64,000 bases of DNA from Pegea sp. RAD2-039 (taxonomy: Eukaryota; Chordata; Thaliacea; Salpida; Salpidae): positions 186,001-250,000 of the forward strand of contig JAQGEQ010000161.1 in NCBI GenBank assembly GCA_034620365.1. Direction: 5' to 3'. The notes under the pieces are model-generated. The model was not told the origin of the DNA and did not search any database. It saw nothing but the letters and a program-made list of their open reading frames with translations. Positions 50,401 through 52,929 of this stretch are shown here, piece after piece. Each line of letters begins with the position of its first letter. The stretch's first letter is position 1. Made by a program: the position numbers and the translations under genes.

Positions 50401-52304
50401 AATAACTTACAAATAGATTAAGGTCAAAGTAATAAAATATATTGAATATCTGAGCAATTGTAAGAGGGATTTTTCAGTTTAAATAAAAATTATAAAGTTA
50501 TTGAAAAAATAGCAATATATTTCTTTTCTTTCAAGAATTATTCTTTTCTTTTTAGAATGATTTTATTTTTAACAGTGTTTTTAATTTTTCTGATAATTTT
50601 ATCAAACCAATCTTAAAACAAATCAATTTGTTGGTTAAAAGAAGTTTATAAGTATTATGAAGAAAGCAACAAATTTCCAATATTGTCAAGATATATTGAG
50701 TAAATATGACAAAGCAATTTTGTTCAATGGTTACAGATTGTAAGAAAAAAAAATTATTACAAAGCTATTACAAATGATGTTTATAATTTATTATTTTGAA
50801 TAATTCAAAAATATTTTGAATGAAATTTCTTAAATATGAAATAGTTGATATTAGGAATTTTTGCTAAATCATTTTTTAATGGTAAATAAAAAACGAAATA
50901 GAATTGAGTTATCATTTAAACTATTTGAGCTATTTTAACCTTGCTTTTAATTACAGTATCGTTTTGAAGATATTTATTTGAAAATAATTTATTTTGCAGA
51001 AAATATAACTGCAAAATAAAGTGGAAAAACAGTTGGTCATGTTTAGATTTGAACATAATAAATTTAATCTTTTCTTCTTATTGCTTTATATCAGACAAGA
51101 AAAACCTAAAAATTCTCATAGAAAGCTGGAAACCCTTACAATTTTGTTTTAATTTATTTAAGTAACTTAATTATTACCAAAATATAACTTAGTTATTTCA
51201 GCTTAATATATTCTAAAAGAAAAAGATATTTCAAAAACCATTTTTTACTAAATGATTACATATCAGCTTGAGTAAGATATTTAATCAACACAATTCACGT
51301 GACTTTCAATCAAGAAGCTCTAGGAAATTTTGAACAATCGTCGATTATGGAGTATTTAACGTTTAGATCTCTTCTTAAAACTTTATAATTTCAACAAATA
51401 CTTTTTTGAAATTTAAAATTCTTTTCAAAAAATCAAATTTTTTTATCAATAAAACCATAAAACATACTAATTTACAAAAATTTCCAAAAAAAAAAACTTC
51501 ACAAAAAATGTACTTTTATAAGAAGATAGTTTCTAAATTTTAGTTTCAAGTTATTATTTTTACAACAATAAAATCAAGATTATTTCTCTATAATGTTTTG
51601 GCTGTCTAGGCTTTCATCTGTCAACGGTAAGCAAATAAAATATTATGATACTTTGATATAAATTTCAATTAATTTTCTTACTTTGAATCATTCAAGTCAT
51701 CAGAGAGCTTTTCCGATTGTTCTTCAATCTCTTTTTTGTTCATCTTACCTTCGTGACCTACAAAACAAGAAAATGATTTTATTTCAAAGTACCACTTCAG
51801 CTACAATCAATAAAAGCAATTAAAATTACTAAAAGAGCTTCAAACTTGTATTTGTTGAAAGGCTATAAGCTGTACACCTATATTTCAGATTTCACTTCAA
51901 TTAGAAGTTCTTCAAAATACTAAATATCTTACAAGTTATCTAGTTTAATATCAATAAAGCCAAAGAACAATTTTGATCAGAAAAAAAACGCCTATTAAAT
52001 GCTATCGATTTCGAAAAACATGTTTATTTTGATAAGAATTTATATTTTGAAAAAATATTCTAAACATATAAAAAAAGGAAGTTGACTTACTTGATTCAAG
52101 CTTTTTTTGCTCGTGAAGTATTTGAGTATTTCCTTCGTTTCGTTCTTTCGCAAAATTATTGTTATTATTAGAATTAATATTATTCATTATTTTACTATTT
52201 TGTTCCACAATAGTTAAAGGCTGTGGAAGGCTGCTTATACTAAGTTCCAGCCTAGAATCATGTTCTTCAACTTTCTTTCCAGGTAACATCATTCTTGAAT
52301 TCAT
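2394..52304 (-). CDS. ZFHX: ZFHX-family zinc-finger/homeodomain transcription factor (whole gene model, 30 coding exons)
   Basis: This is the full model of a nuclear DNA-binding regulator of the ZFHX3/ZFHX4/zfh2 family, which is known for roles in neuronal and muscle differentiation. Joining the exons gives about 2351 residues. Fingers (C-C-H-H residues) are at about 106-127, 396-417, 451-473, 707-724 (divergent), 754-776, 811-833, 865-888 and 1914-1935. Homeodomains are at about 1369-1427 (HD1), 1570-1627 (HD2), 1837-1896 (HD3) and 2120-2178 (HD4). Family signatures seen directly include [66 protein letters not shown] and [15 protein letters not shown]. Four homeodomains match vertebrate ZFHX3/4; fly zfh2 has three. 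The protein is shorter and has fewer fingers than vertebrate members (about 3600 residues). Exon phases agree throughout except at the exon 27/28 step, which needs the microexon at 3765-3784. The family assignment is near certain; the two ends of the model are less so. Confidence 0.95.
2546..2629 (-). CDS. ZFHX: Probable ZFHX coding exon 29
   Basis: Acceptor TTTGTTTAG, donor GTAAGT, 28 codons, phase 0 on both sides. It encodes [20 protein letters not shown] and then RILQTLSS. Strong splice signals on both sides make this a real exon; its assignment to the ZFHX gene rests on strand, spacing and phase. Confidence 0.65.
2726..2851 (-). CDS. ZFHX: Probable ZFHX coding exon 28
   Basis: Forty-two codons read [19 protein letters not shown] and on to [10 protein letters not shown], ending at a GTAAGG donor in phase 0. 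The acceptor (GATGTAAAAG) lacks a pyrimidine tract and is the weakest in the model. The exon contains an ATG (2846-2848), so it could instead open a small separate transcript. Phase to exons 29 and 30 is perfect. Confidence 0.55.
2852..4010 (-). other. Intron region around the candidate microexon
   Basis: AT-rich intron sequence between exons 27 and 28, apart from the proposed 20-nt exon. Two further donor-like sites (near 3181 and 3861) have no usable acceptor in frame. Nothing else is seen. Confidence 0.5.
3765..3784 (-). CDS. ZFHX: Candidate 20-nt microexon between ZFHX exons 27 and 28
   Basis: Exon 27 ends in phase 1, while exon 28 can only be entered in phase 0 or 2 because of an in-frame TAA. 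This 20-nt segment follows AATAATTAG, ends CAG before GTAAAC, and reads TSTIIDQ, converting phase 1 to phase 0. It was found by searching for a phase bridge, so it is a hypothesis. The alternative is that exons 28-30 form a separate tail or are spliced in differently. Confidence 0.3.
4011..4210 (-). CDS. ZFHX: ZFHX coding exon 27 (Ser/Asn-rich tail)
   Basis: Acceptor CAGCTTTTAG, donor GTAAGA, phase 2 in and phase 1 out. It encodes a Ser-, Asp- and Asn-rich tail ([13 protein letters not shown], then [15 protein letters not shown]). If the donor is not used, the frame runs on 33 codons to a TAG at 3910-3912, giving an alternative C-terminus. The phase does not fit exon 28 directly. Confidence 0.85.
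4211..4804 (-). other. ZFHX intron 26
   Basis: A 594-nt AT-rich intron. A plus-strand frame at 4371-4565 is a chance ORF. I see no repeat or conserved motif. Confidence 0.7.
4805..4896 (-). CDS. ZFHX: ZFHX coding exon 26 (recognition helix of homeodomain 4)
   Basis: Acceptor ATTTGAAG, donor GTAAGA, phase 0 in and phase 2 out. It starts [15 protein letters not shown] with the invariant W-F-x-N of helix 3, then leaves the homeodomain. The intron before it sits at the same place as the one inside HD3. Confidence 0.93.
4955..5112 (-). CDS. ZFHX: ZFHX coding exon 25 (first part of homeodomain 4)
   Basis: Acceptor TTTGACAG, donor GTCTCT (weak), phase 1 in and phase 0 out. It holds helices 1-2 and the start of helix 3 of HD4: [19 protein letters not shown], then [19 protein letters not shown]. 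The following intron is 58 nt. Confidence 0.93.
5113..5494 (-). other. ZFHX intron 24
   Basis: A 382-nt intron, longer than its 52-61-nt neighbours. It contains two TAGGTCA heptamers on the plus strand (5183-5189 and 5250-5256). ACCACT and AGTGGT form a small inverted repeat at 5219-5250. Confidence 0.6.
5495..5599 (-). CDS. ZFHX: ZFHX coding exon 24 (linker)
   Basis: Acceptor ATGAATCAG, donor GTGGAT (weak), 35 codons, phase 1 on both sides. It encodes [19 protein letters not shown] and on to SQLSGEILP. It can be skipped without changing frame. Confidence 0.82.
5661..5927 (-). CDS. ZFHX: ZFHX coding exon 23 (linker before homeodomain 4)
   Basis: Acceptor TGCTTCAG, donor GTGAGG, 89 codons, phase 1 on both sides. 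It is rich in Ser and Asn ([19 protein letters not shown]). No domain is seen. Frame and splice signals both agree with exons 22 and 24. Confidence 0.88.
5980..6109 (-). CDS. ZFHX: ZFHX coding exon 22 (linker)
   Basis: Acceptor TACTCTTAG, donor GTTAGA, phase 0 in and phase 1 out. It encodes a Ser/Pro/Lys-rich linker ([18 protein letters not shown]). It is flanked by introns of 57 and 52 nt. Confidence 0.88.
6167..6352 (-). CDS. ZFHX: ZFHX coding exon 21 (end of homeodomain 3, zinc finger 8)
   Basis: Acceptor TTATCAG, donor GTTAAA, 62 codons, phase 0 on both sides. It starts with [14 protein letters not shown], the DNA-recognition half of HD3 helix 3. A C2H2 finger follows (CPHC at 1914-1917, His 1930 and 1935). 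A finger just after HD3 fits the family's mixed finger/homeodomain order. Confidence 0.95.
6422..8904 (-). CDS. ZFHX: ZFHX coding exon 20 (homeodomains 1 and 2, start of 3)
   Basis: The largest exon: 827 full codons, acceptor TTATTAAG, donor GTATTT. In order: Ser-rich region; Gln run at residues 1230-1247; HD1 at 7787-7963 with [11 protein letters not shown] and the family hallmark [20 protein letters not shown]; a Ser/Pro-rich linker with KIIIKPG; HD2 at 7187-7360 with [15 protein letters not shown]; another disordered linker; and HD3 from 6559 to the exon end ([14 protein letters not shown] up to KRVVQ). A 54-nt segment (6598-6651) inside it has intron-like ends and keeps the frame. Confidence 0.96.
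6598..6651 (-). other. Possible 54-nt retained intron (exitron) inside exon 20
   Basis: The segment begins GTAGTT after AAAG and ends ACTATTCAG. It is 54 nt, close to neighbouring introns of 52-69 nt, a multiple of three and free of stop codons. Removing it joins phase 1 to phase 1 and deletes 18 residues just before HD3. Whether it is spliced cannot be told from sequence. Confidence 0.5.
8327..8380 (-). repeat. CAG/CAA repeat encoding the polyglutamine tract of ZFHX
   Basis: The segment encodes ten Gln and then His/Asn-interrupted Gln (residues 1230-1247). The codons are a mixture of CAG, CAA and CAT, which would limit slippage. Gln runs are common in ZFHX3 proteins. Confidence 0.9.
9022..9070 (-). 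CDS. ZFHX: ZFHX coding exon 19 (small)
   Basis: A 49-nt exon between acceptor TTTTTTAG and donor GTAAGA, phase 0 in and phase 1 out. It encodes [16 protein letters not shown]. The split codon with exon 20 makes Asp. Confidence 0.8.
9071..9901 (-). other. ZFHX intron 18, GC-AG type
   Basis: An 831-nt AT-rich intron that starts GCAAGT and ends TTTTTTAG in transcript sense. No gene is seen inside. Confidence 0.7.
9902..9972 (-). CDS. ZFHX: ZFHX coding exon 18 (GC donor)
   Basis: Acceptor TTGTTTACAG, phase 1 in and phase 0 out. The exon ends AAACAG and the intron begins GCAAGT, the exact consensus of the minor GC-AG class. Both phases fit exons 17 and 19, so the GC donor is believable. It encodes [20 protein letters not shown], with no domain. 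Confidence 0.75.
9973..11110 (-). other. ZFHX introns 17 and 16 (around exon 17)
   Basis: Two introns of 491 and 490 nt flank exon 17. They hold only AT-rich sequence and short chance ORFs on the plus strand (10263-10451, 11062-11256). Confidence 0.65.
10464..10620 (-). CDS. ZFHX: ZFHX coding exon 17 (linker)
   Basis: Acceptor AACTATCAG with a perfect TACTAAC branch-point-like motif just upstream (RNA sense), donor GTAAGT, phase 0 in and phase 1 out. The product is an Asn/Asp-rich linker ([18 protein letters not shown]) without a domain. Confidence 0.85.
11111..11238 (-). CDS. ZFHX: ZFHX coding exon 16 (acidic Ser/Pro linker)
   Basis: Acceptor AAATTTAG, donor GTAAAA, phase 1 in and phase 0 out. 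It encodes [20 protein letters not shown] and then a K/E/Q-rich end ([10 protein letters not shown]). There are several Ser-Pro sites. It is joined to exon 15 across a 70-nt intron. Confidence 0.85.
11309..11444 (-). CDS. ZFHX: ZFHX coding exon 15 (second half of zinc finger 7)
   Basis: Acceptor TTATTAAG, donor GTAATT, phase 0 in and phase 1 out. [14 protein letters not shown] provides His 882 and 888 for finger 7 (C-X2-C-X13-H-X5-H). An acidic and polar linker follows. The acceptor lacks the usual CAG/TAG ending but phase is right on both sides. Confidence 0.85.
11445..12214 (-). other. ZFHX intron 14, splitting zinc finger 7
   Basis: A 770-nt AT-rich intron with no recognisable content. 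It separates the Cys pair (exon 14) from the His pair (exon 15) of finger 7. Confidence 0.7.
12215..12313 (-). CDS. ZFHX: ZFHX coding exon 14 (first half of zinc finger 7)
   Basis: Acceptor AACTTTTAG, donor GTAAGT, 33 codons, phase 0 on both sides. It ends in [14 protein letters not shown], the Cys half of a finger completed by exon 15. Confidence 0.9.
12314..13404 (-). other. ZFHX introns 13 and 12 (around exon 13)
   Basis: Introns of 591 and 398 nt flank the finger-6 exon. A slightly GC-richer patch lies near 12500-12545. No further coding exon was found. Confidence 0.65.
12905..13006 (-). CDS. ZFHX: ZFHX coding exon 13 (zinc finger 6)
   Basis: Acceptor TTTTTTCAG, donor GTGAGT, 34 codons, phase 0 on both sides. 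It is essentially one finger: CNIC, 12 residues, His 827, five residues, His 833. It contains [14 protein letters not shown]. Confidence 0.92.
13405..13539 (-). CDS. ZFHX: ZFHX coding exon 12 (second half of zinc finger 5)
   Basis: Acceptor TTTTTTCAG, donor GTAGGT, 45 codons, phase 0 on both sides. [14 protein letters not shown] supplies the His pair of finger 5 (His 770 and 776), followed by [11 protein letters not shown], a pattern typical of this family. The finger is therefore split by the 2.3-kb intron upstream. Confidence 0.92.
13540..15871 (-). other. ZFHX intron 11 with G homopolymer
   Basis: A 2.3-kb intron that splits finger 5. Between about 13850 and 14900 it is visibly richer in G and C than other introns and carries a run of 11 G at 14462-14472. 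It may hold regulatory DNA (inference). There is no supported gene; a plus-strand frame at 14977-15162 looks random. Confidence 0.55.
14462..14472 (+). repeat. G11 homopolymer
   Basis: Eleven consecutive G on the plus strand, flanked by AT-rich sequence and followed by TATAAGG. It is the only long G run I saw in the window. Confidence 0.95.
15872..16081 (-). CDS. ZFHX: ZFHX coding exon 11 (divergent finger 4, first half of finger 5)
   Basis: Acceptor TTTGAAG, donor GTAAGA, 70 codons, phase 0 on both sides. [15 protein letters not shown] starts a finger-like unit whose second His is not at the usual place (Cys 707 and 710, His 724). The exon ends in [10 protein letters not shown], the Cys half of finger 5. 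A second possible in-frame acceptor (AAATTTCAG) lies 18 nt into the exon. Confidence 0.92.
16203..16546 (-). CDS. ZFHX: ZFHX coding exon 10 (Gln-rich, possible coiled coil)
   Basis: Acceptor TATTTTCAG, donor GTAAGT, phase 1 in and phase 0 out, 114 codons. The segment from [19 protein letters not shown] to [10 protein letters not shown] has heptad-like hydrophobic spacing and may form a coiled coil. The rest is Q/H/P-rich low complexity. It lies immediately before the next finger block. Confidence 0.88.
16547..17219 (-). other. ZFHX intron 9
   Basis: A 673-nt intron with a moderate-GC patch near 16800-16870. No coding exon or repeat is recognised. Confidence 0.6.
17220..17391 (-). CDS. ZFHX: ZFHX coding exon 9 (linker with basic cluster)
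   Basis: Acceptor TTCATGTAG, donor GTAAGT, phase 0 in and phase 1 out. The linker holds [11 protein letters not shown], a basic cluster that could act as a nuclear localisation signal (inference). It has no Cys or His finger residues. It is supported by phase agreement with both neighbours and a long open frame. Confidence 0.85.
17392..20556 (-). other. ZFHX intron 8
   Basis: A 3.2-kb, strongly AT-rich intron with many T and A homopolymer runs. The plus-strand frame at 18489-18680 is Lys/Ile/Phe-only, typical of chance ORFs in such DNA. Nothing is supported here. Confidence 0.65.
20557..20775 (-). CDS. ZFHX: ZFHX coding exon 8 (zinc finger 3)
   Basis: Acceptor TTGTTGTTCAG, donor GTTTGT, phase 0 on both sides, 73 codons. 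It begins [19 protein letters not shown] and contains the most conserved finger of the family (Cys 451 and 454, His 467 and 473), followed by an Ala/Gln/Arg-rich linker. This finger alone identifies the family. Confidence 0.97.
20776..22398 (-). other. ZFHX intron 7 with GC-richer islands
   Basis: A 1.6-kb intron between the two most conserved finger exons. Islands near 21140-21290 and 21840-21960 are richer in GC. The second contains a short perfect hairpin (21926-21940). These are candidate regulatory segments only. Confidence 0.5.
21926..21940. repeat. Short GC hairpin in intron 7
   Basis: CCGTTT, loop TGG, AAACGG. It extends by one G-T and one C-G pair to eight pairs (21924-21942). It stands out in AT-rich surroundings. 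Confidence 0.5.
22399..22522 (-). CDS. ZFHX: ZFHX coding exon 7 (second half of zinc finger 2, [13 protein letters not shown] block)
   Basis: Acceptor TTTTTGCAG, donor GTACGA, phase 2 in and phase 0 out. It supplies [11 protein letters not shown], completing finger 2 with C-X2-C-X12-H-X4-H spacing. The near-invariant ZFHX segment [14 protein letters not shown] that leads into finger 3 follows. CSFC in between is the conserved Cys pair of this linker. Confidence 0.95.
22523..25231 (-). other. ZFHX intron 6, splitting zinc finger 2
   Basis: A 2.7-kb intron lying inside the [11 protein letters not shown] finger. It is AT-rich throughout. A plus-strand 75-codon frame (23024-23251) is without recognisable similarity. 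I see no repeat. Confidence 0.65.
25232..25461 (-). CDS. ZFHX: ZFHX coding exon 6 (first half of zinc finger 2)
   Basis: Acceptor TATGTCTTGCAG, donor GTATGT, phase 0 in and phase 2 out. It ends with [10 protein letters not shown], the hallmark start of a highly conserved ZFHX finger. The final AA is joined to a G from exon 7 to make Lys, so the intron cuts the finger between its Cys pair and His pair. The reading frame continues into the intron upstream, but that part is not coding in this model. Confidence 0.93.
25462..26171 (-). other. ZFHX intron 5
   Basis: A 710-nt intron. The open frames of both neighbouring exons run into it without splice support, so those extensions are not coding in this model. 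Confidence 0.65.
26172..26627 (-). CDS. ZFHX: ZFHX coding exon 5 (Q/S-rich linker)
   Basis: Phase 0 on both sides, 152 codons, acceptor TTATTACAG and a weaker donor GTTCCT. The product is a disordered Q/N/S/T-rich linker including VQQQQMQHS. At residues 221-225 it carries AVDLS, which resembles the PxDLS motif bound by the corepressor CtBP; this is an inference. An in-frame ATG at 26655-26657 lies 10 codons upstream, inside the intron, after an in-frame TGA. It could start a shorter isoform if a promoter lies in the 16-kb intron. Confidence 0.8.
28555..28574. repeat. (ATT)n microsatellite
   Basis: About six consecutive ATT/TTA units within a longer T/A-rich stretch. It is ordinary simple-sequence DNA. 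Confidence 0.85.
38311..38380. repeat. Inverted CA/TG repeat with alternating purine-pyrimidine arms
   Basis: Positions 38311-38333 alternate strictly between pyrimidine and purine and contain ACACACACAC. Positions 38360-38380 do likewise and contain GTGTGTGTG followed by GCGCGCG. The arms are complementary over the CA/TG part and about 35 nt apart, so they could form a hairpin or Z-DNA. The overlapping ORFs here on both strands reflect this repeat. Confidence 0.8.
39260..39344. repeat. Perfect 12-bp inverted repeat
   Basis: CTATTTGCTGGT at 39260-39271 is the exact reverse complement of ACCAGCAAATAG at 39333-39344. GTTTAGAC occurs twice in direct orientation between or next to the arms. Pairing is poor inside the arms, so this is not a good microRNA precursor. 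Confidence 0.7.
42958..43044 (-). CDS. ZFHX: ZFHX coding exon 4 (tandem acceptors)
   Basis: Twenty-nine codons, phase 0 on both sides, from acceptor TTTACAG to donor GTAAGT. It encodes [20 protein letters not shown] and then [10 protein letters not shown] second in-phase AG follows 15 nt downstream (AATCAG before CAT TAC), so a form lacking FNENQ is possible. There is no known domain. Support comes from phase compatibility with exons 3 and 5, a strong donor and non-random composition. Confidence 0.6.
43045..46394 (-). other. ZFHX intron 3
   Basis: A 3.35-kb, strongly AT-rich intron between the finger-1 exon and exon 4. A modestly GC-richer patch lies at 44480-44700. No gene or repeat is recognised. 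Confidence 0.6.
46395..46548 (-). CDS. ZFHX: ZFHX coding exon 3 (zinc finger 1)
   Basis: The acceptor CATTTAG and donor GTAAGT bound 154 nt, phase 2 in and phase 0 out. It contains one C2H2 finger with C-X2-C-X12-H-X4-H spacing (CANC at about 106-109, His at about 122 and 127), starting after LQDASIVM. The acidic tail DLDDVGEEI follows. It is isolated by introns of 5.1 and 3.4 kb. Finger spacing plus phase agreement make it a confident coding exon. Confidence 0.85.
46549..51681 (-). other. ZFHX intron 2
   Basis: A 5.1-kb AT-rich intron. It contains an imperfect palindrome at 47406-47430. The plus-strand frame at 47875-48129 has no recognisable domain. Confidence 0.6.
47411..47427. repeat. 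Short palindrome with 3-nt spacer
   Basis: CACATAG, TAA, CTATGTG. One mismatch beyond, pairing resumes on both sides (GT/AC), making an imperfect palindrome of about 23 nt. It could be a dimeric transcription-factor site. Confidence 0.5.
51682..51757 (-). CDS. ZFHX: ZFHX coding exon 2
   Basis: The acceptor TTTTGTAG and donor GTAAGA bound 76 nt, phase 1 in and phase 2 out. It encodes a charged stretch ([20 protein letters not shown]) without a recognised domain. Both phases match the neighbouring exons, which is the main support. Confidence 0.75.
51758..52090 (-). other. ZFHX intron 1
   Basis: A 333-nt AT-rich intron between the start exon and exon 2. Nothing else is seen. Confidence 0.65.
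52091..52304 (-). CDS. ZFHX: ZFHX coding exon 1 (start codon, N-terminus)
   Basis: The reading frame opens with ATG at 52302-52304 ([11 protein letters not shown]) and runs to a GTAAGT donor, leaving phase 1. An in-frame TAG lies upstream, so this is the first in-frame ATG. The 71 codons carry no domain. They are polar, with an Asn run (NNNNN). An acceptor-like TTTATTTTTTAG sits just upstream (AG at 52353-52354), so the exon probably begins at 52352 with about 48 nt of 5' UTR, joined to a non-coding exon or a trans-spliced leader. The next exon completes the split Ser codon. Confidence 0.75.
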
Positions 52305-52324
52305 TTTACATGAATATATTTCAT
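52301..52324 (-). promoter_or_regulatory. Upstream ORF overlapping the ZFHX start codon
   Basis: An ATG 20 nt upstream of the main ATG opens a 7-codon ORF (MKYIHVK) in another frame. Its TGA overlaps the main start in the arrangement ATGA. If this 5' leader is used, translation of ZFHX would depend on leaky scanning or reinitiation. Confidence 0.5.
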
Positions 52325-52352
52325 TTTTAATAGTCAAAATAAATTTCTAACA

Positions 52353-52709
52353 CTAAAAAATAAATACTAAAATTATTCTTTTTTATTTCTATTTTTAAAA
52401 CAGGAAAATTATAAAATAATACTACCTAAAAAAAGAAAGTATATAGCAAAAAGTATTGTAATTCTATTTTCGACTGTAAGTATAAAACTAATAAGCTTTA
52501 TATAAATTACTTGCAAAAATTTTTAACACTTAGAGAAAAACTTAGAACCACTCTCAGCGACTTATTCTGTCAACTAACGCTGTCGCTCTAAAATTTTGTG
52601 TTATAAAAGGTGCTTTTCAAATTAAAATATTTAAAAGCTTCAAAACGTTTTTTTAATAATGCAAAAAGAAAATTCGAGAACAATAACAACAAATTCCTAA
52701 AATAACTTA
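52353..52709 (-). other. Candidate 5'-UTR intron
   Basis: The strong donor GTAAGTTATT at 52709 and the acceptor TTTATTTTTTAG at 52353-52354 would define a 357-nt intron in the 5' UTR. If the organism uses spliced leaders, the same acceptor could be a trans-splice site instead. Confidence 0.4.
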
Positions 52710-52884
52710 CGGAATTTCGTTTGATCACAAAAATAAAATGTCGCAATTTTAATCAACAAATTTTCTTGTGCAAATGTAGATAGTGTTAGAATTTAGTGGA
52801 GAAAATAGAAATTATGAATATGTAAAACGATGTAAAAATTTTTAAAAGCTCCCAAACAAGCAGCTCAAAAAATTAAATGTTTTA
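52710..52884 (-). other. Candidate non-coding first exon (5' leader) of ZFHX
   Basis: A strong donor (CC then GTAAGTTATT) ends a stretch of about 170 nt that has no ATG in any frame on the minus strand, although about three would be expected at this base composition. A CRE octamer lies right upstream. The start at 52884 is nominal. The leader would be spliced to the acceptor at 52353-52354. Confidence 0.4.
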
Positions 52885-52892
52885 TGACGTCA
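52885..52892. promoter_or_regulatory. CRE octamer TGACGTCA, candidate proximal promoter element
   Basis: A perfect palindromic CREB/ATF site lies 581 bp upstream of the ZFHX ATG. On the minus strand it is preceded by the GC-richer run CAGCGCCAGGGTCA and followed by TAAAAC. The local rise in GC and the adjacent ATG-free leader support promoter function; this is an inference. Confidence 0.45.
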
Positions 52893-52929
52893 TGTTGACC
52901 CTGGCGCTGTAAGCGAATCTCTTTTTTTC

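Noticed and set aside
52602..52609. TATAAAAG on the plus strand as a divergent promoter
   Set aside because: Such words are common in this AT-rich DNA and no plus-strand gene follows.
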